Part shown: one piece after another, positions 1 to 8,370 of the stretch
Numbering within the stretch: position 1 is the stretch's first letter
Layout: the number at the start of each line of letters is the position of its first letter
Assembly (NCBI GenBank): GCA_036939975.1
Contig: JALLPB010001187.1
Location: forward strand, 1-11,373
Length of the DNA: 11,373 bases
Origin: Cyclostephanos tholiformis
Taxonomy: Eukaryota > Bacillariophyta > Thalassiosirophyceae > Thalassiosirales > Thalassiosiraceae
Direction: 5' to 3'
Notes under the pieces: generated by a model
Database searches by the model: none
What the model was told of the DNA's origin: nothing
What the model saw: the letters and a program-made list of their open reading frames with translations, nothing else
Position numbers and translations under genes: made by a program

Positions 1-480
1 ACGTCCCTTCGTTGATTGATCACAGTATCGCTAGTGATGCGACGTCCACCTCGATGGACGCTCCATCATCGGCGGAGGGACGATTGTGGAGGAGGTCGGG
101 AGGAGGAGAGGGGGGGAGTTGAAAGCGACGATTGCGACGACGACGACGACGACGAGGAGGAGGACGAGGACGACCCGATGGTGGCGCATCTGTGGTCTCT
201 GGCAACGGAAGTGACGGCGGCGATGGCTATGGTGGCCATCGTTTTCGACTGCGGTTGGCCATACGTAGAAAAACAACAATCAGCTGCACGTTGAACGTCG
301 TCGGTGGAAGGAGAATATCATCGGCGAGGACAACGTGTGAGGGGAATGAAAAGACGAATGGGGAAGGAGGAGGAGTACTTTCGGCGATAGTTGCACTCGT
401 CATGCCATGACGCCAGGGGGATGCGGCGGGGTTGAGGGGATGGGAGAGAGAGAAATGTTGTGGGGGGGTTTACTTTGTCT
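1..480. other. CpG-rich, GGA/CGA-rich segment without a supported gene
   Basis: This stretch is purine-rich on the plus strand and unusually rich in CpG: I count about 45 CpG in 480 bases, while most of the window has 0-2 per 60 bases. Several overlapping open frames exist on both strands, but they are what a biased repeat produces: acidic Asp/Glu runs in one frame, Arg runs in another, and Val/Leu runs on the opposite strand. None resembles a protein family I know. It could be the promoter or 5' part of a host gene that escaped CpG loss, or simply the edge of a less methylated region. Confidence 0.5.
135..173. repeat. CGA/GGA trinucleotide microsatellite
   Basis: Seven uninterrupted CGA triplets occupy 135-155. 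They are followed by GGA triplets mixed with further CGA units up to about 173. Translated on the plus strand it gives an Asp run then Glu/Asp, or Arg in another frame. Coding potential cannot be inferred from such a tract. Confidence 0.9.
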
Positions 481-551
481 CGCTTTGGGGCATCTACTCT
501 ACAATCAACAAAACACAAAGCACATAAAACGCACACACCACCCACCACAAG

Positions 552-701
552 ATGGGCGACCCCTCCATGGGTAGAGCAGCAGTGCTACCAAATCATGGTA
601 CCACCGCTCCCCAACGCCATAGGCAGGTCATGAGCCGTCGGGACTGTCATTGGTTTGCTCACTTGAGGGGGCGAAATGAGAGGCATCATCTATTTAAATA
701 G
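552..701 (+). CDS. Small unassigned ORF after a CA-rich tract (possible host exon)
   Basis: A 49-codon frame starts MGDPSMGRAAVLPNHG and ends at TAG 699-701. The protein is basic, with Arg/His-rich C-terminal half (for example MSRRDCHW, RGRNERHH), and I do not recognise it. The reason for listing it is the context. The roughly 50 bases before the ATG (about 500-551) are rich in A and C and nearly free of G, like many algal 5' leaders, and the ORF lies at the border of the CpG-rich segment. It may be a short first exon whose continuation I cannot see, a relic, or chance. The stop lies in an AT-rich TATTTAAATAG tract, which is equally plausible as non-coding DNA. Confidence 0.15.
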   Translation: MGDPSMGRAAVLPNHGTTAPQRHRQVMSRRDCHWFAHLRGRNERHHLFK

Positions 702-895
702 AGAGAGAAGGGGTGCCTTAACCTTAGGTGGCCACCATGTTATAAATTGCAATGAAAAATCAAATGAAAGTCGGCATCAGCAATGAGGTGGAGTCGGGGG
801 GGACGTGCGACCGGGGCGGAACATGTGGGGGGACGCTGTGTTGCCATTTCGGCCATCAAATTAATCAATAGAATTTAATAGAGAGATTACTTATT
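702..895. other. No gene seen
   Basis: A GA-rich stretch, a GGTGGCCACC palindrome near 726-735 and a G-rich segment around 785-835 are visible. Nothing coding or structural stands out. Confidence 0.4.
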
Positions 896-1042
896 TTCCA
901 TACCCATTTCTATGTGTTAGTTGGTATTAAAGATATGCATGTAGACTCGATACCAATTTTACTTTGGTGCACCATTATTCTTCCATGCCGATTTCTACAT
1001 GTGGAATGATAATAAGATGAGGCATGTAGACTCAGTACCATA
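896..1042. repeat. Degenerate tandem duplication, period 85 bp
   Basis: Positions 896-957 and 981-1042 align over about 62 bases. Both begin TTCCAT, share ATTTCTA near the start, and carry GCATGTAGACTC followed by a TACCA-containing end. The similarity is partial, so the duplication is old. No reading frame is kept between copies. Confidence 0.6.
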
Positions 1043-1068
1043 CAAGTTTTCATTACTCTTATATTCCT

Positions 1069-1300
1069 GCATCACCTGACACAGGTAATGGGGTTTTCTG
1101 TAGCTGCATCACATGATGCATCATGTGATTTCCCCTTGATCTTCTGGTGATTGAAGTGCAAATTGTGAATGGTACTCTTAGCTGCATCATCTGGTGCATA
1201 TGTGATTATTGCACTTATCCTATTGGGGACCTACGATACTGGCATTGCTATATAAGCTGTGTCATTTGACACATTATATAATGATGCAGGTACTCTCCTT
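1069..1300. repeat. Series of four degenerate hairpin units built on GCATCA...TGATG
   Basis: Four related units start near 1069, 1103, 1181 and 1256; the last three are spaced 78 and 75 bp apart. Each contains a small inverted repeat: ACCTG-ACA-CAGGT in the first, a perfect 22-bp palindrome at 1108-1129 in the second, an imperfect GCATCATCTGGTGCATATG in the third, and GTGTCATTTGACAC in the fourth. GGTACTCT recurs at 1171 and 1289. Sequence between hairpins is poorly conserved. This is a degenerate tandem repeat in which the paired segments are better kept than the spacers. Confidence 0.6.
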
Positions 1301-1369
1301 AGCCACATTCTCTACCCACACACTAAAAGGCTGATTCTTGCTTGATCCATCTTCTCCCCAATATTACTC

Positions 1370-1490
1370 TCCCCCCCTTTCCAAGAGTTGTGTTCTAATT
1401 GTCTTTTTGTTGCATCCCCCCTTTGTGTTTGTCCAATTGTCATGTTGTTCTATCCCCCCCATTGTGTTCCAATTGTCATTTTGTTGAGTA
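1370..1490. repeat. Three-copy tandem repeat, C-run plus AATTGTC, period 36-38 bp
   Basis: Each unit has a run of C, then a T/G-rich TTGTGTT-like part, then AATTGTC followed by a T-rich TTTTGTTG-like end. The AATTGTC motif sits at 1397, 1435 and 1471. Units differ by several substitutions and small length changes, as expected of an old minisatellite. Confidence 0.7.
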
Positions 1491-1856
1491 TAAGTAGTTA
1501 GGGTACAAAAAATGAGCTCACAGCAATGCAGAATGGTAATATAAATGGTTCAAAAAAGCTGACTACGTTTACAAGAGAATTAAATATGTTTATGATGTGT
1601 CATTGCAGTGTTACGGCAAGGCAATGGCATGATACTAGTAACAAAATAGTTTTATGAACAATTTTTTTTAGTCATAACCATAAATGACACCCGATTGTAA
1701 TGATGGGATACTCAAGAACTGGGTTTCCAATGAAGGACATAAAAACACATCATAACAAAAGAAGGATTCCACCCACTCTCAATAATTCCCTGACATGCAC
1801 CAATCTGCCAACACTGGCCTCCATAATAAAATAACAACTATCAGCCCCCCCCCCTA
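1491..1856. other. AT-rich stretch before the transposase relic; no gene seen
   Basis: No open frame or recognisable motif was found. If the transposase relic below belongs to a complete element, its left terminal inverted repeat and target duplication should lie here, but I could not match any segment to the sequence right of 3260. Confidence 0.4.
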
Positions 1857-3258
1857 GATGATGAACAACTGGTGGTGTGCTATTATTTGTTGCTTGATTG
1901 ATGATCACAGCAGGCACAAGAAGATGGACCTAAGAAGAAGCATTCTTGTTATCTCAAAGACTTTCACAAATCATTGAATAGATTTCTGAGGCAACTTTTG
2001 TTGTTCCCATGTGTTCTCTTTGGGATCCATCTTCCAGTGCTTGGTGTTGTCTCTATGAGTCACAGAATGACCAGGGGATGATTACTTTGACTGGATTCGA
2101 TAATGCAATGTTTGATTCACTGTGTGTGATATTTGCACCTGTCTTTGATTTATACACACCCTTTGTTCCAGCTGGCACATCTTGCTTTGACCAATGAAAC
2201 AGCCAAAAAAGGGGAGGCCATGAATGATTTGTCCAGAAGGTTGCCTTCATGGCGGCTGAGATGACTTGATATTGAGCACAAAATTAATTAGAATCGTGCC
2301 CAAAAAATCTTCTTTTTTAGCGATACTTCATAAGGAAAGAAGAAATATTTGGCACAATGTTTCAAGAAATTAAGTCTATCTTAGATTATTCCTTAGAGGC
2401 TACCCCATTATATTGCCCTTGAATTTGAGTAAAATCTAGAATCGTGACAAAATGCTTGCTCCCAAACTTTGTGACAGGTACAAAAAAGGGGGGGGCACGG
2501 GCCATGTGGAACCTATCTTTCTAAGCAGAAAACTCATGGACCAGGACAAGGGAATTGTCGATGGCATTACAGCTCATTTTTTGTGATGACTTACACAAAC
2601 CTCAATGAATATCTGCTGTCTGCAAAAAGGATAATTGTAAAATTACTAAGAAATCATCTGATGGCTAGGGTGAAAATACCCAGCAGTGAGGAAATTGCTA
2701 CTGAATACAAAGAGATGGTTTGCAACAACCATGGATGGCCTGAAGATTACACTCAAGAAGTCTGGTGATATATTGGTTCAGGAGTAGTATTACAATGGGT
2801 CGACACACAATCATTATGTGTCTTCAGTGGTCTGCTTCTGTCCCAATGGAACTATTCCAATTGTTTTTGTGAATGTTCCTGATGCTGTTCATGACAGCCA
2901 AGTTGCAGACTATGGGATTATCTATCACAAGCTTGAGTCAGTGTATAAACAGATGGTGGAAATGCACTGTTGACTTGGCATTTGGAAATGTTACTAGAGA
3001 TTATTTAATAATATCTTCACAAGAATTGATTCATATTGAAGACATCAGGAGCAAAGAATTGCAAATGATGCTACTTCAACATCCAATCCTCAATGCCATG
3101 CATGAAAGATTGGATGAAATGTGAGACCCGTGGTGAGTGTAAGGTAATTTTGACCTGATCTTGCTGTATAATTTATGTGCATGGGCTGTTGAGATTAATC
3201 AATTGCAGAGTTTCTATGCTGCCCCTCTCCATCATTGATGCAAATGTTGAATTCATAA
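1857..3258 (+). pseudogene. Decayed PIF/Harbinger-like DDE transposase
   Basis: In life this would cut and paste a DNA transposon; here it is dead. Fragments in successive frames keep family-like order. The N-terminal part is 1857-2008 (DEQLVVCYY, then KKKHSCYLKDFHKSL). A second block is 2006-2194 (LYESQNDQGMITLTGFD, FAPVFDLYTPFVPAGTS). Next comes 2197-2247 (KGRP, stop, MICPEGCL). After an interruption, 2537-2716 gives WTRTRELSMALQLIF and NEYLLSAKRIIVKLL. Then 2731-2970 gives TMDGLKITLKKSGDILVQE, a TAG at 2785, and YYNG..HYVSSVVCFCPNGTIPI with HDSQVADYGIIYHKLESVY. A block from about 2951 gives KCTVDLAFGNVTRDYL and SSQELIHIEDIR. The end is 3084-3258 (SSMPCMKDWMKCETRGE, ILLYNLCAWAV, INQLQSFYAAPL). 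The Asp residues of MDG and VDLAFG are the likely first two catalytic acids; the third (Glu) cannot be placed. At least six frame changes and several stops are present. The family name is recognition from memory, so PIF/Harbinger is likely rather than proven. Confidence 0.85.
2253..2533. mobile_element. Probable insertion (or intron) interrupting the transposase relic
   Basis: Between the block ending PEGCL (2247) and the block starting WTRTRE (2537) lie about 280 bases with no transposase similarity that I can see; in the intact family I expect these blocks to be nearly adjacent. The hexamer TCATGG occurs at both edges (2247-2252 and 2534-2539), as a target-site duplication would. No inverted ends were found. 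A retained intron is the alternative: CTAAGCAG near the right edge resembles a 3' splice site, but there is no clean GT donor at the left. The inner sequence is AT-rich with a run of eight G near 2490. Confidence 0.4.
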
Positions 3259-3355
3259 TTCTGCTTCTTAACAATTGATTCAATCCTAATATATATATTT
3301 TTTTGCACTTGTTTCGAATTTGTAATTCCCTTTCTTAACAATTAATTCAATCCTA
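3248..3355. repeat. Short duplication, period 67 bp
   Basis: Positions 3248-3288 and 3315-3355 match at 34 of 41 bases. Both contain TTCTTAACAATT followed by ATTCAATCCTA. They lie right after the transposase C-terminal remnant, so they may be part of the old transposon's 3' non-coding end. Confidence 0.75.
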
Positions 3356-3359
3356 TGAT

Positions 3360-4950
3360 ATTATATCTATTTTTGTGATCCTTTTCCCTATGCTTCACCA
3401 CTCTTCCCATTCTCTCCTCCATGGTCTTGTTGCTGATTATTACTAATACTAGTTATATTGTTGATGCCAATCCCTGACATAAGCCATTTTAATTGTACCA
3501 TATTTATGTACTTTTGGTGTGCCCGGCATAAGGCCAGATGCTAGACGTGTATCAAAGGCCAGACTGCTGAGTCAGGACCTATTGCTGATCTGGCAAGTCG
3601 CCACATCAGCGTCCTAATGCAAGACTGCTGGACCTGATGCAGGACTGCATAGTTCTACATACATGGCTGGTATCAGACAGACCACCACCTCAGAATTCTA
3701 GGAGATCTATAGATTTCTTTGTAGAAATCTCAATCAAAGTTATCTATAGAGTAGATCATTTCTAATGCTCATAATTTTGATTTAAGCAAAACTCTACCAT
3801 TTTCAAGCCCTGAGCATTTTATGACTTTTTTCAGATTTAGAATCGGCACTCCCTACCCCTCGTGCTGCATCTCTAGTTTGGGGGAGAGGCCTGTGGCAAG
3901 GTGAGGCAGTCAGGACCTGCGGTGGCTTGGGAGGTGGCATGGGTGGTGGTGGTGATGGCAGTAGTGAAAGATCACAATCATCATCAAAATGGAGGGGGTA
4001 CCGGGGCGATGTAACTGAAAATAACAATGGCTGTCAACCTCCTCACATCACATTGTCAATGCAGTCAATGTGGCATGGCATCATCTTCCCAGCTCAGATG
4101 CATGGGATGCAAATTGTTGTTTTATTGTGATAGGGCATGTCAATCATTGGCATCATGAGATGACAAAACGTGCGATGACGGTGCCATGGCATTGAGTGTT
4201 GATGGATATGCCACCTGACAATAAGGTGTAGGGGTGGCGATGGTAGTGACAAAAGGGATGGAGGAGGGAAAGTGCCAATCCCTACTAACCACCCAAAAGT
4301 CACTGAGGAGATGATGAAACACATCATGAGCAGCAAACCGAGCGAGGCATATATGTGAATGTGCTCATGTGGGACGAGGTTCAGAGGCTGCAGCAATCAT
4401 CTGACGGCATGCTGGAGGGGGTGAAATGACGACAATGGCCACAAAAGTGATGAGGACTAGGAGGAGGACCAGAGACTCATGAAATGGCAACATTGTCGAT
4501 GTCATTGGGGAGGATTGAGGTACAATGAGAATAGGCAATGGGGGTGGGGTGCTGGCAGCATGCAATGACTCTAGTTTTGCAGATTATGATGACACTGGCA
4601 AGGTAGGAGGAGGGATCTGATCATCGTGGAGGAAGACACAAAGGCATATCAAACTGCTGCACATGATTGCAACCCACAAATGACAATGGATGATGAGAGG
4701 GGTCTAGCATGTTGGTGCTCATTGACGATCACAACCACCACAGTGCACAGGTCCTGGCTTGATGTGGGCAATTCAATTTCCATCAGATTATATTCCCAAT
4801 GTTGGGAGTAATTGCATCATACTGTTGCCTTGCACAATGATTGTGAATACAATGACAGCAACTGGCATGTTGCCTCTTGTCATGCCTCTCATTGCACCAC
4901 TGCTTTTCATCGCACCACTCATTTGCAAGGAATTACAGTACTAAGTTCTT
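3360..4950. other. Gene-less stretch, ATG/CAT and TGATGA-rich
   Basis: Short open frames on both strands translate to low-complexity His/Met/Pro/Ser-rich peptides without a recognisable domain. A perfect 8-bp stem with a 4-base loop lies at 3711-3730 (AGATTTCT / AGAAATCT). A GGTGGT-rich tract occurs around 3920-3960. CpG is sparse, and TG and CA are abundant, as in other decayed parts of the window. Confidence 0.5.
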
Positions 4951-4954
4951 ACAC

Positions 4955-5120
4955 AAGTAATTCCCGGGATTCCGGAAATCAGAATTGAAATTCCAAATTT
5001 TCCAAAAGACCATCAGCAAATATTCCAAAGGTTTTTCTGACCAGAATTTGCAGAATTCCAAATAGAACTGGAATTCTGCTTCCAATGGGGATTCACAGAA
5101 ATTGAAAAATTGGAATTCCC
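4955..5120. repeat. GGAATT/AATTCC-rich foldback-like stretch
   Basis: Motifs of the form GGAATTC and GAATTCC recur throughout. The left side (near 4988-5003, GAAATTCCAAATTTTCC) is roughly the reverse complement of the right side (near 5103-5119, GAAAAATTGGAATTCCC). Inside, GCAGAATTCCA at 5050-5060 pairs perfectly with TGGAATTCTGC at 5069-5079 around an 8-base loop. This may be a diverged small inverted-repeat element; no target duplication was identified. Confidence 0.45.
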
Positions 5121-5673
5121 AACATCTATCATATCATGTGGGATTGCTAAGTTGGGACATCAGAAAATGTGGCAAAATAAGAAGTAAGGTAATCAATCAA
5201 GATAAAAAGGAGAATACCAAGATAAATGTCTATTTAAAGCCTTGTATGCCCCATTTAGCAAGCTTCCAAGCTAAAATGGGACATGATTCTGTTTCTAATG
5301 GATGACGTTCCTCCAGCTGGAGACACTCAATTGCGCCAACAAATTCTATTATGTGGTTGGTCATCCTGCCAATTATTTATGCCCTTAGTATGCTCTCTCT
5401 CTAAGGCTAAAAGAACAGTAAAAAGCCACTCTGATCTGTTTACAATATAGTGCTGCTAGCTGCTGGCTGCTGGGAAACAAGTTTCTTTCCTTTCCTTCTT
5501 ATTGTGGAGAACGTGTTTTCCATCACTCTGAAGAAAAGGTGATTAAATTTTTGAACCATGAAAATAATGATCTATGCATCAGCTTTTTTGATTATGGATT
5601 GAAAGAAAGGCATCCTTTCTTGATTGTCCCCCCCTCACATCATTCATTTTTTATCATGAGATTTAGATACTAT
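5121..5673. other. No gene seen
   Basis: A 67-codon open frame on the plus strand (5102-5305) is Lys/Ser-rich and unrecognised. An imperfect inverted repeat at about 5246-5285 (CCCATTT..AGC against GCTAAAATGGG) is visible. The rest is AT-rich with a CTGCTGGCTGCTGG tract near 5460. Confidence 0.4.
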
Positions 5674-5675
5674 TA

Positions 5676-6061
5676 GAGTAGTGGCCAATTTAAGGATTTG
5701 GCCAATTTAAGGATTAAATCTATCAGCCAAACATTCATCCATTTCTACGGAGGAGCTAGTACTCATCATTTACCAAAATTAAGGTATGTACCTGCTTGCA
5801 TACATAGAAAACCTACTCCAGGTAAATTACCATGTTAATCCCTAAATTGGCCGCCCCTATCAAGGCTGCTGGATCCTGCCAAAATTTCAATCCAACATAA
5901 CTTGATGAATATTCAAAATTATGAAAATAAGTTTATTTTTGCTAGAAACATCTTGACAAGCCCATTTGTTTGGTGTACTCAGATCAACACAATTCCTAAA
6001 TTTGAGGTCAAAATATTTTACAGAAAAAGGTGCTCCTTAAATTTTAAATTGGCCGCTACTC
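5676..6061. mobile_element. MITE-like non-autonomous element, 386 bp, TA-flanked
   Basis: The left end GAGTAGTGGCCAATTTAA (5676-5693) and the right end read in reverse complement, GAGTAGCGGCCAATTTAA (6044-6061), match at 17 of 18 bases. TA stands immediately outside both ends (5674-5675 and 6062-6063), as for a TA target-site duplication of Tc1/mariner-type (Stowaway-like) elements. A second inner inverted pair, GGCCAATTTAAGGATTAA at 5700-5717 and its near-complement at 5835-5852 (17 of 18), makes the left end a direct doublet (GGCCAATTTAAGGATT at 5682 and 5700). No transposase is encoded; an open frame crossing the right end is not credible. The TA could be chance, since the region is AT-rich, but the inverted ends are clear. 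Confidence 0.75.
5700..5852. repeat. Inner inverted repeat of the MITE-like element
   Basis: GGCCAATTTAAGGATTAA at 5700-5717 pairs with TTAATCCCTAAATTGGCC at 5835-5852 with one mismatch in 18. It is nested within the 5676-6061 element and repeats its terminal motif, so the element may have arisen by insertion or duplication of one end within another copy. Confidence 0.75.
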
Positions 6062-6167
6062 TAGCTGGGGAATGTGGGAAAGCTGAATTTCTAAAAAAAA
6101 TGTTTATTTTTGTCCAAAAGTCTTCAATTTTTTCAACTGATTTTCAACCGATTTTTCAACACACAAA

Positions 6168-6283
6168 TTTGGTGTAAATTTTCCAAACTTCCCACACTTT
6201 TGTAAGTGTGTGTAAATTTGAGAAAGTGTGATAAGTGTGGGAAAGTGGGAGGTTGTGTACTTTTGTCAAATTTACACCACAAA
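6168..6283. mobile_element. Foldback element, copy 1
   Basis: The left arm at 6168-6200 begins TTTGGTGTAAATTTT and ends in CTTCCCACACTTT. The right arm at 6222-6283 contains GAAAGTGTG, AAGTGTGGGAAAG and CAAATTTACACCACAAA, which is broadly the reverse complement of the left arm with an inserted stretch. A second copy lies about 2.1 kb away at 8371-8446, showing it is a dispersed family rather than a chance hairpin. No coding capacity and no clear target duplication. It begins about 100 bp right of the MITE-like element. Confidence 0.7.
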
Positions 6284-6494
6284 GAACAAATTACCGGAAA
6301 GTGTGATTGCATATCACATATTGATCACCAAAGGACATGACGAGGCCACCACCATGGGTGAGACTCCCACTGCCGATGATGGACAAAGGACAGGGAAGGT
6401 GCACACGTCTTATGCATTGCATGTAACTATCAAATGGGTGCAGCCAGCAATATCCTTTCACACGTATGGGCAGGCTCTGAATGCAGGCGCATAG

Positions 6495-6517
6495 GGATTG
6501 AGGAGTTCCCTCAATCC
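6495..6517. repeat. Short perfect hairpin
   Basis: GGATTGAGG at 6495-6503 is the reverse complement of CCTCAATCC at 6509-6517, with a 5-base loop. No T-run follows, so it does not look like a terminator. Confidence 0.6.
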
Positions 6518-7049
6518 GCCCTTGATATCCACAAAATACGCTAAAGCCAGCAAGGTTTGAAGGTGCAGGGAAGAGCTGAAAGGGTATTAGGAGGTATGAT
6601 TGTTGGAGAGGTTCAAGAATATTGAGGAAGACCTCAGCATTGATGGCAATTTAGGCGGAGGAGGAGATCAATGAGCTACGTGCATTATGATTGGGTAGGC
6701 TCAGAGTGCAGATGCTTGGCGCACTGTCAAATTCTATGGCGTGAGTGAAATAATTCTTAGACGGTTGGTGATGGCAAAGTAAGGGTCTACCACATACATG
6801 ACAATCAAATGAAAAGTGGGGGGGGAGGGCACCGGCCGGGGCTCATAGAGTCGACCTCTACTCCTTGCCGTGCAACTATGATGAACTGTGTGAGAAGCAG
6901 GGAAGGATGAGCTCCCTCAAACCGCCCCCAATATCTCATCATGATGACAGTGGAAGGGGGGATCGACATGAGATGCGGTCATCACCTTCATGTCGACAAT
7001 GAGGGAGGAGAGGGAGGATGAGTGGGGCAAAGGCAACGAAAATCTTAAA

Positions 7050-7096
7050 ACAAGGGTGACTCTAGGTCACACTTGAGTGGTGTGTGACACCCTTGT
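7050..7096. repeat. Imperfect inverted repeat
   Basis: ACAAGGGTG at 7050-7058 is the reverse complement of CACCCTTGT at 7088-7096, with further partial pairing inside (GGTCACAC against GTGTGTGAC). It is a candidate remnant of a small foldback element; no other copy was found in the window. Confidence 0.5.
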
Positions 7097-7774
7097 CAAG
7101 GATTAGGGGACCAAAACAAATCCGGACTTTTTCACCTCCAAGATGCTTGCCAACTCAAGAATTAGATTATCCACAATCACATTCATCACCAGGTCTTCAA
7201 AAACTTTCTCTGATAAGGGTCATAAATGTTGGCTATGCATAGTATGGAACCTCGGCAAAAGAAAAGTTAAGCAATGAAAAATAATTAACTAAACAAATAA
7301 TAATACTTTTTATTATCCACGTAATTGGATCGCCCCTAACTATGGTATTGCCCTTCCCCCATGCTCCACCCTGTTCTCCTACATCTTATTGTGTCCCTCT
7401 TTCATTGTGCTTATTTTGGTTGGTTGTTGTGTGCTGTAGTTGTTTGGCAATCGATGCCAACAGTAATTTGATTTTTGCATCCTCCCTCTAATGTCCATGC
7501 TCATTGCTCATTTCGATGCCGCTCTTGCATATCGCGTCATTCTGCAATGCCTTTTTCCTTTGTTGCAACGCCTCATACCATCATCATTGTATTGTTGCTT
7601 TGCATTGCTCCATCGCGTTGTATCGTTGCATTGTAGTACTGACCCATAGGGTAGTGTTGTTCCATTATATCATCATCACGTTGTTCAACCCTCATCATTG
7701 AGACCACCCCCTTTCACCCCCCCTTGTGACCGCCACCACCACCCGCGCCTTGTCCCCCTTCATTGCATGCCCTC

Positions 7775-8194
7775 TCATGCCCTCCCCCCCCTTCCAGCAC
7801 GTTTTGATTGTTGTAATGTTGTGTCTCTCTCCCCCTTCCCCAACATGCCTAACATCACTGTATTGGACACCCCAAACGCAAACCCGGAACACAACTTGCG
7901 GAAGATGGTAAGCAAGGACTGTCCATCAAGGTACACCCAACCGTCAATGGCAATATTGCCATCCCATGAACACAAGTAAGCACGACCTACTGATTGGCCT
8001 TCCACACATATCACGACAGCATGTCTCACTCTTGTATAACTGCAATTGCCTTGCAAATCTGTTGTTAGGCACAAATATGGCACACATCCAGATTTTTTGT
8101 TACACATCATCAATTGTCCCGTCTTCATTCCCCTTGCCACCCCCATCATGTTGTCGTTGTTGTGGTCCAAACACTGCTTAGGAAAACAAATCAA
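7775..8194 (-). CDS. Unassigned 139-codon ORF of doubtful coding status
   Basis: This is one of the longer uninterrupted frames in the window. It contains moderately ordinary-looking stretches (for example YLCSWDGNIAIDGWVYLDG and SLLTIFRKLCSGFAFGVSN) rather than pure low complexity, but I recognise no family, motif or targeting signal. It overlaps two plus-strand open frames, and CpG is low as in non-coding parts. It may be a relic exon or chance. It is listed so that a protein search can be made. Confidence 0.12.
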   Translation of the reverse strand: MICFPKQCLDHNNDNMMGVARGMKTGQLMMCNKKSGCVPYLCLTTDLQGNCSYTRVRHAVVICVEGQSVGRAYLCSWDGNIAIDGWVYLDGQSLLTIFRKLCSGFAFGVSNTVMLGMLGKGERDTTLQQSKRAGRGGRA

Positions 8195-8370
8195 TTCACC
8201 GGTGGGATGAGTACATCATCATCACAATGATCACCAGCTAATGGCATCGTGAGGTATAGTCAATAAGACCATGAATTATTGTACCCCTTGTCATGGTTGT
8301 TGTGCCTCCTATGCACAGACCCTCCTCCTCCAGGAGGTCAATCATTGCCTTGTGGTGTTGATGGACATTA

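Larger units (their letters stand above)
6284..8370. other. Gene-less stretch between the two foldback copies
   Basis: Nothing recognisable is coded. Open frames on both strands are short and of low complexity; the longest is on the minus strand at 7775-8194 and is described separately. Local structure includes a 9-bp hairpin at 6495-6517, an imperfect inverted repeat at 7050-7096, and a 19-base match (7414-7432) to the tandem array near 9529. A weak resemblance between 6470-6530 and 6697-6945 (GGCTC.GA.TGCAG; TCCCTCAA.CCGCCC) suggests an old duplication. 7480-7690 is rich in TTGCAT/CATTGC words. Confidence 0.4.

Noticed and set aside
16..410. Acidic (Asp/Glu run) and basic (Arg run) ORFs near the left edge
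   Set aside because: They are alternative readings of the CGA/GGA microsatellite and its flanks, with open frames on both strands and no known domain.
1069..1300. Possible CRISPR array, because of repeats with palindromic character
   Set aside because: Repeats are degenerate, unequally spaced and few, and the setting is eukaryotic with no cas genes.
4094..4396. 100-codon minus-strand ORF with hydrophobic stretches
   Set aside because: Low-complexity His/Met/Pro/Ser composition arising from CAT/ATG-rich DNA; no recognisable motif and no supporting context.
5902..6177. 91-codon plus-strand ORF
   Set aside because: It crosses the right inverted end of the MITE-like element and enters the neighbouring foldback, so it is a chance frame in AT-rich DNA.
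6228..6494. 88-codon plus-strand ORF
   Set aside because: It starts inside the right arm of foldback copy 1 and has no recognisable domain.
6495..6517. Rho-independent terminator
   Set aside because: The hairpin has no following T-run, and bacterial terminators are not expected in this eukaryotic context.
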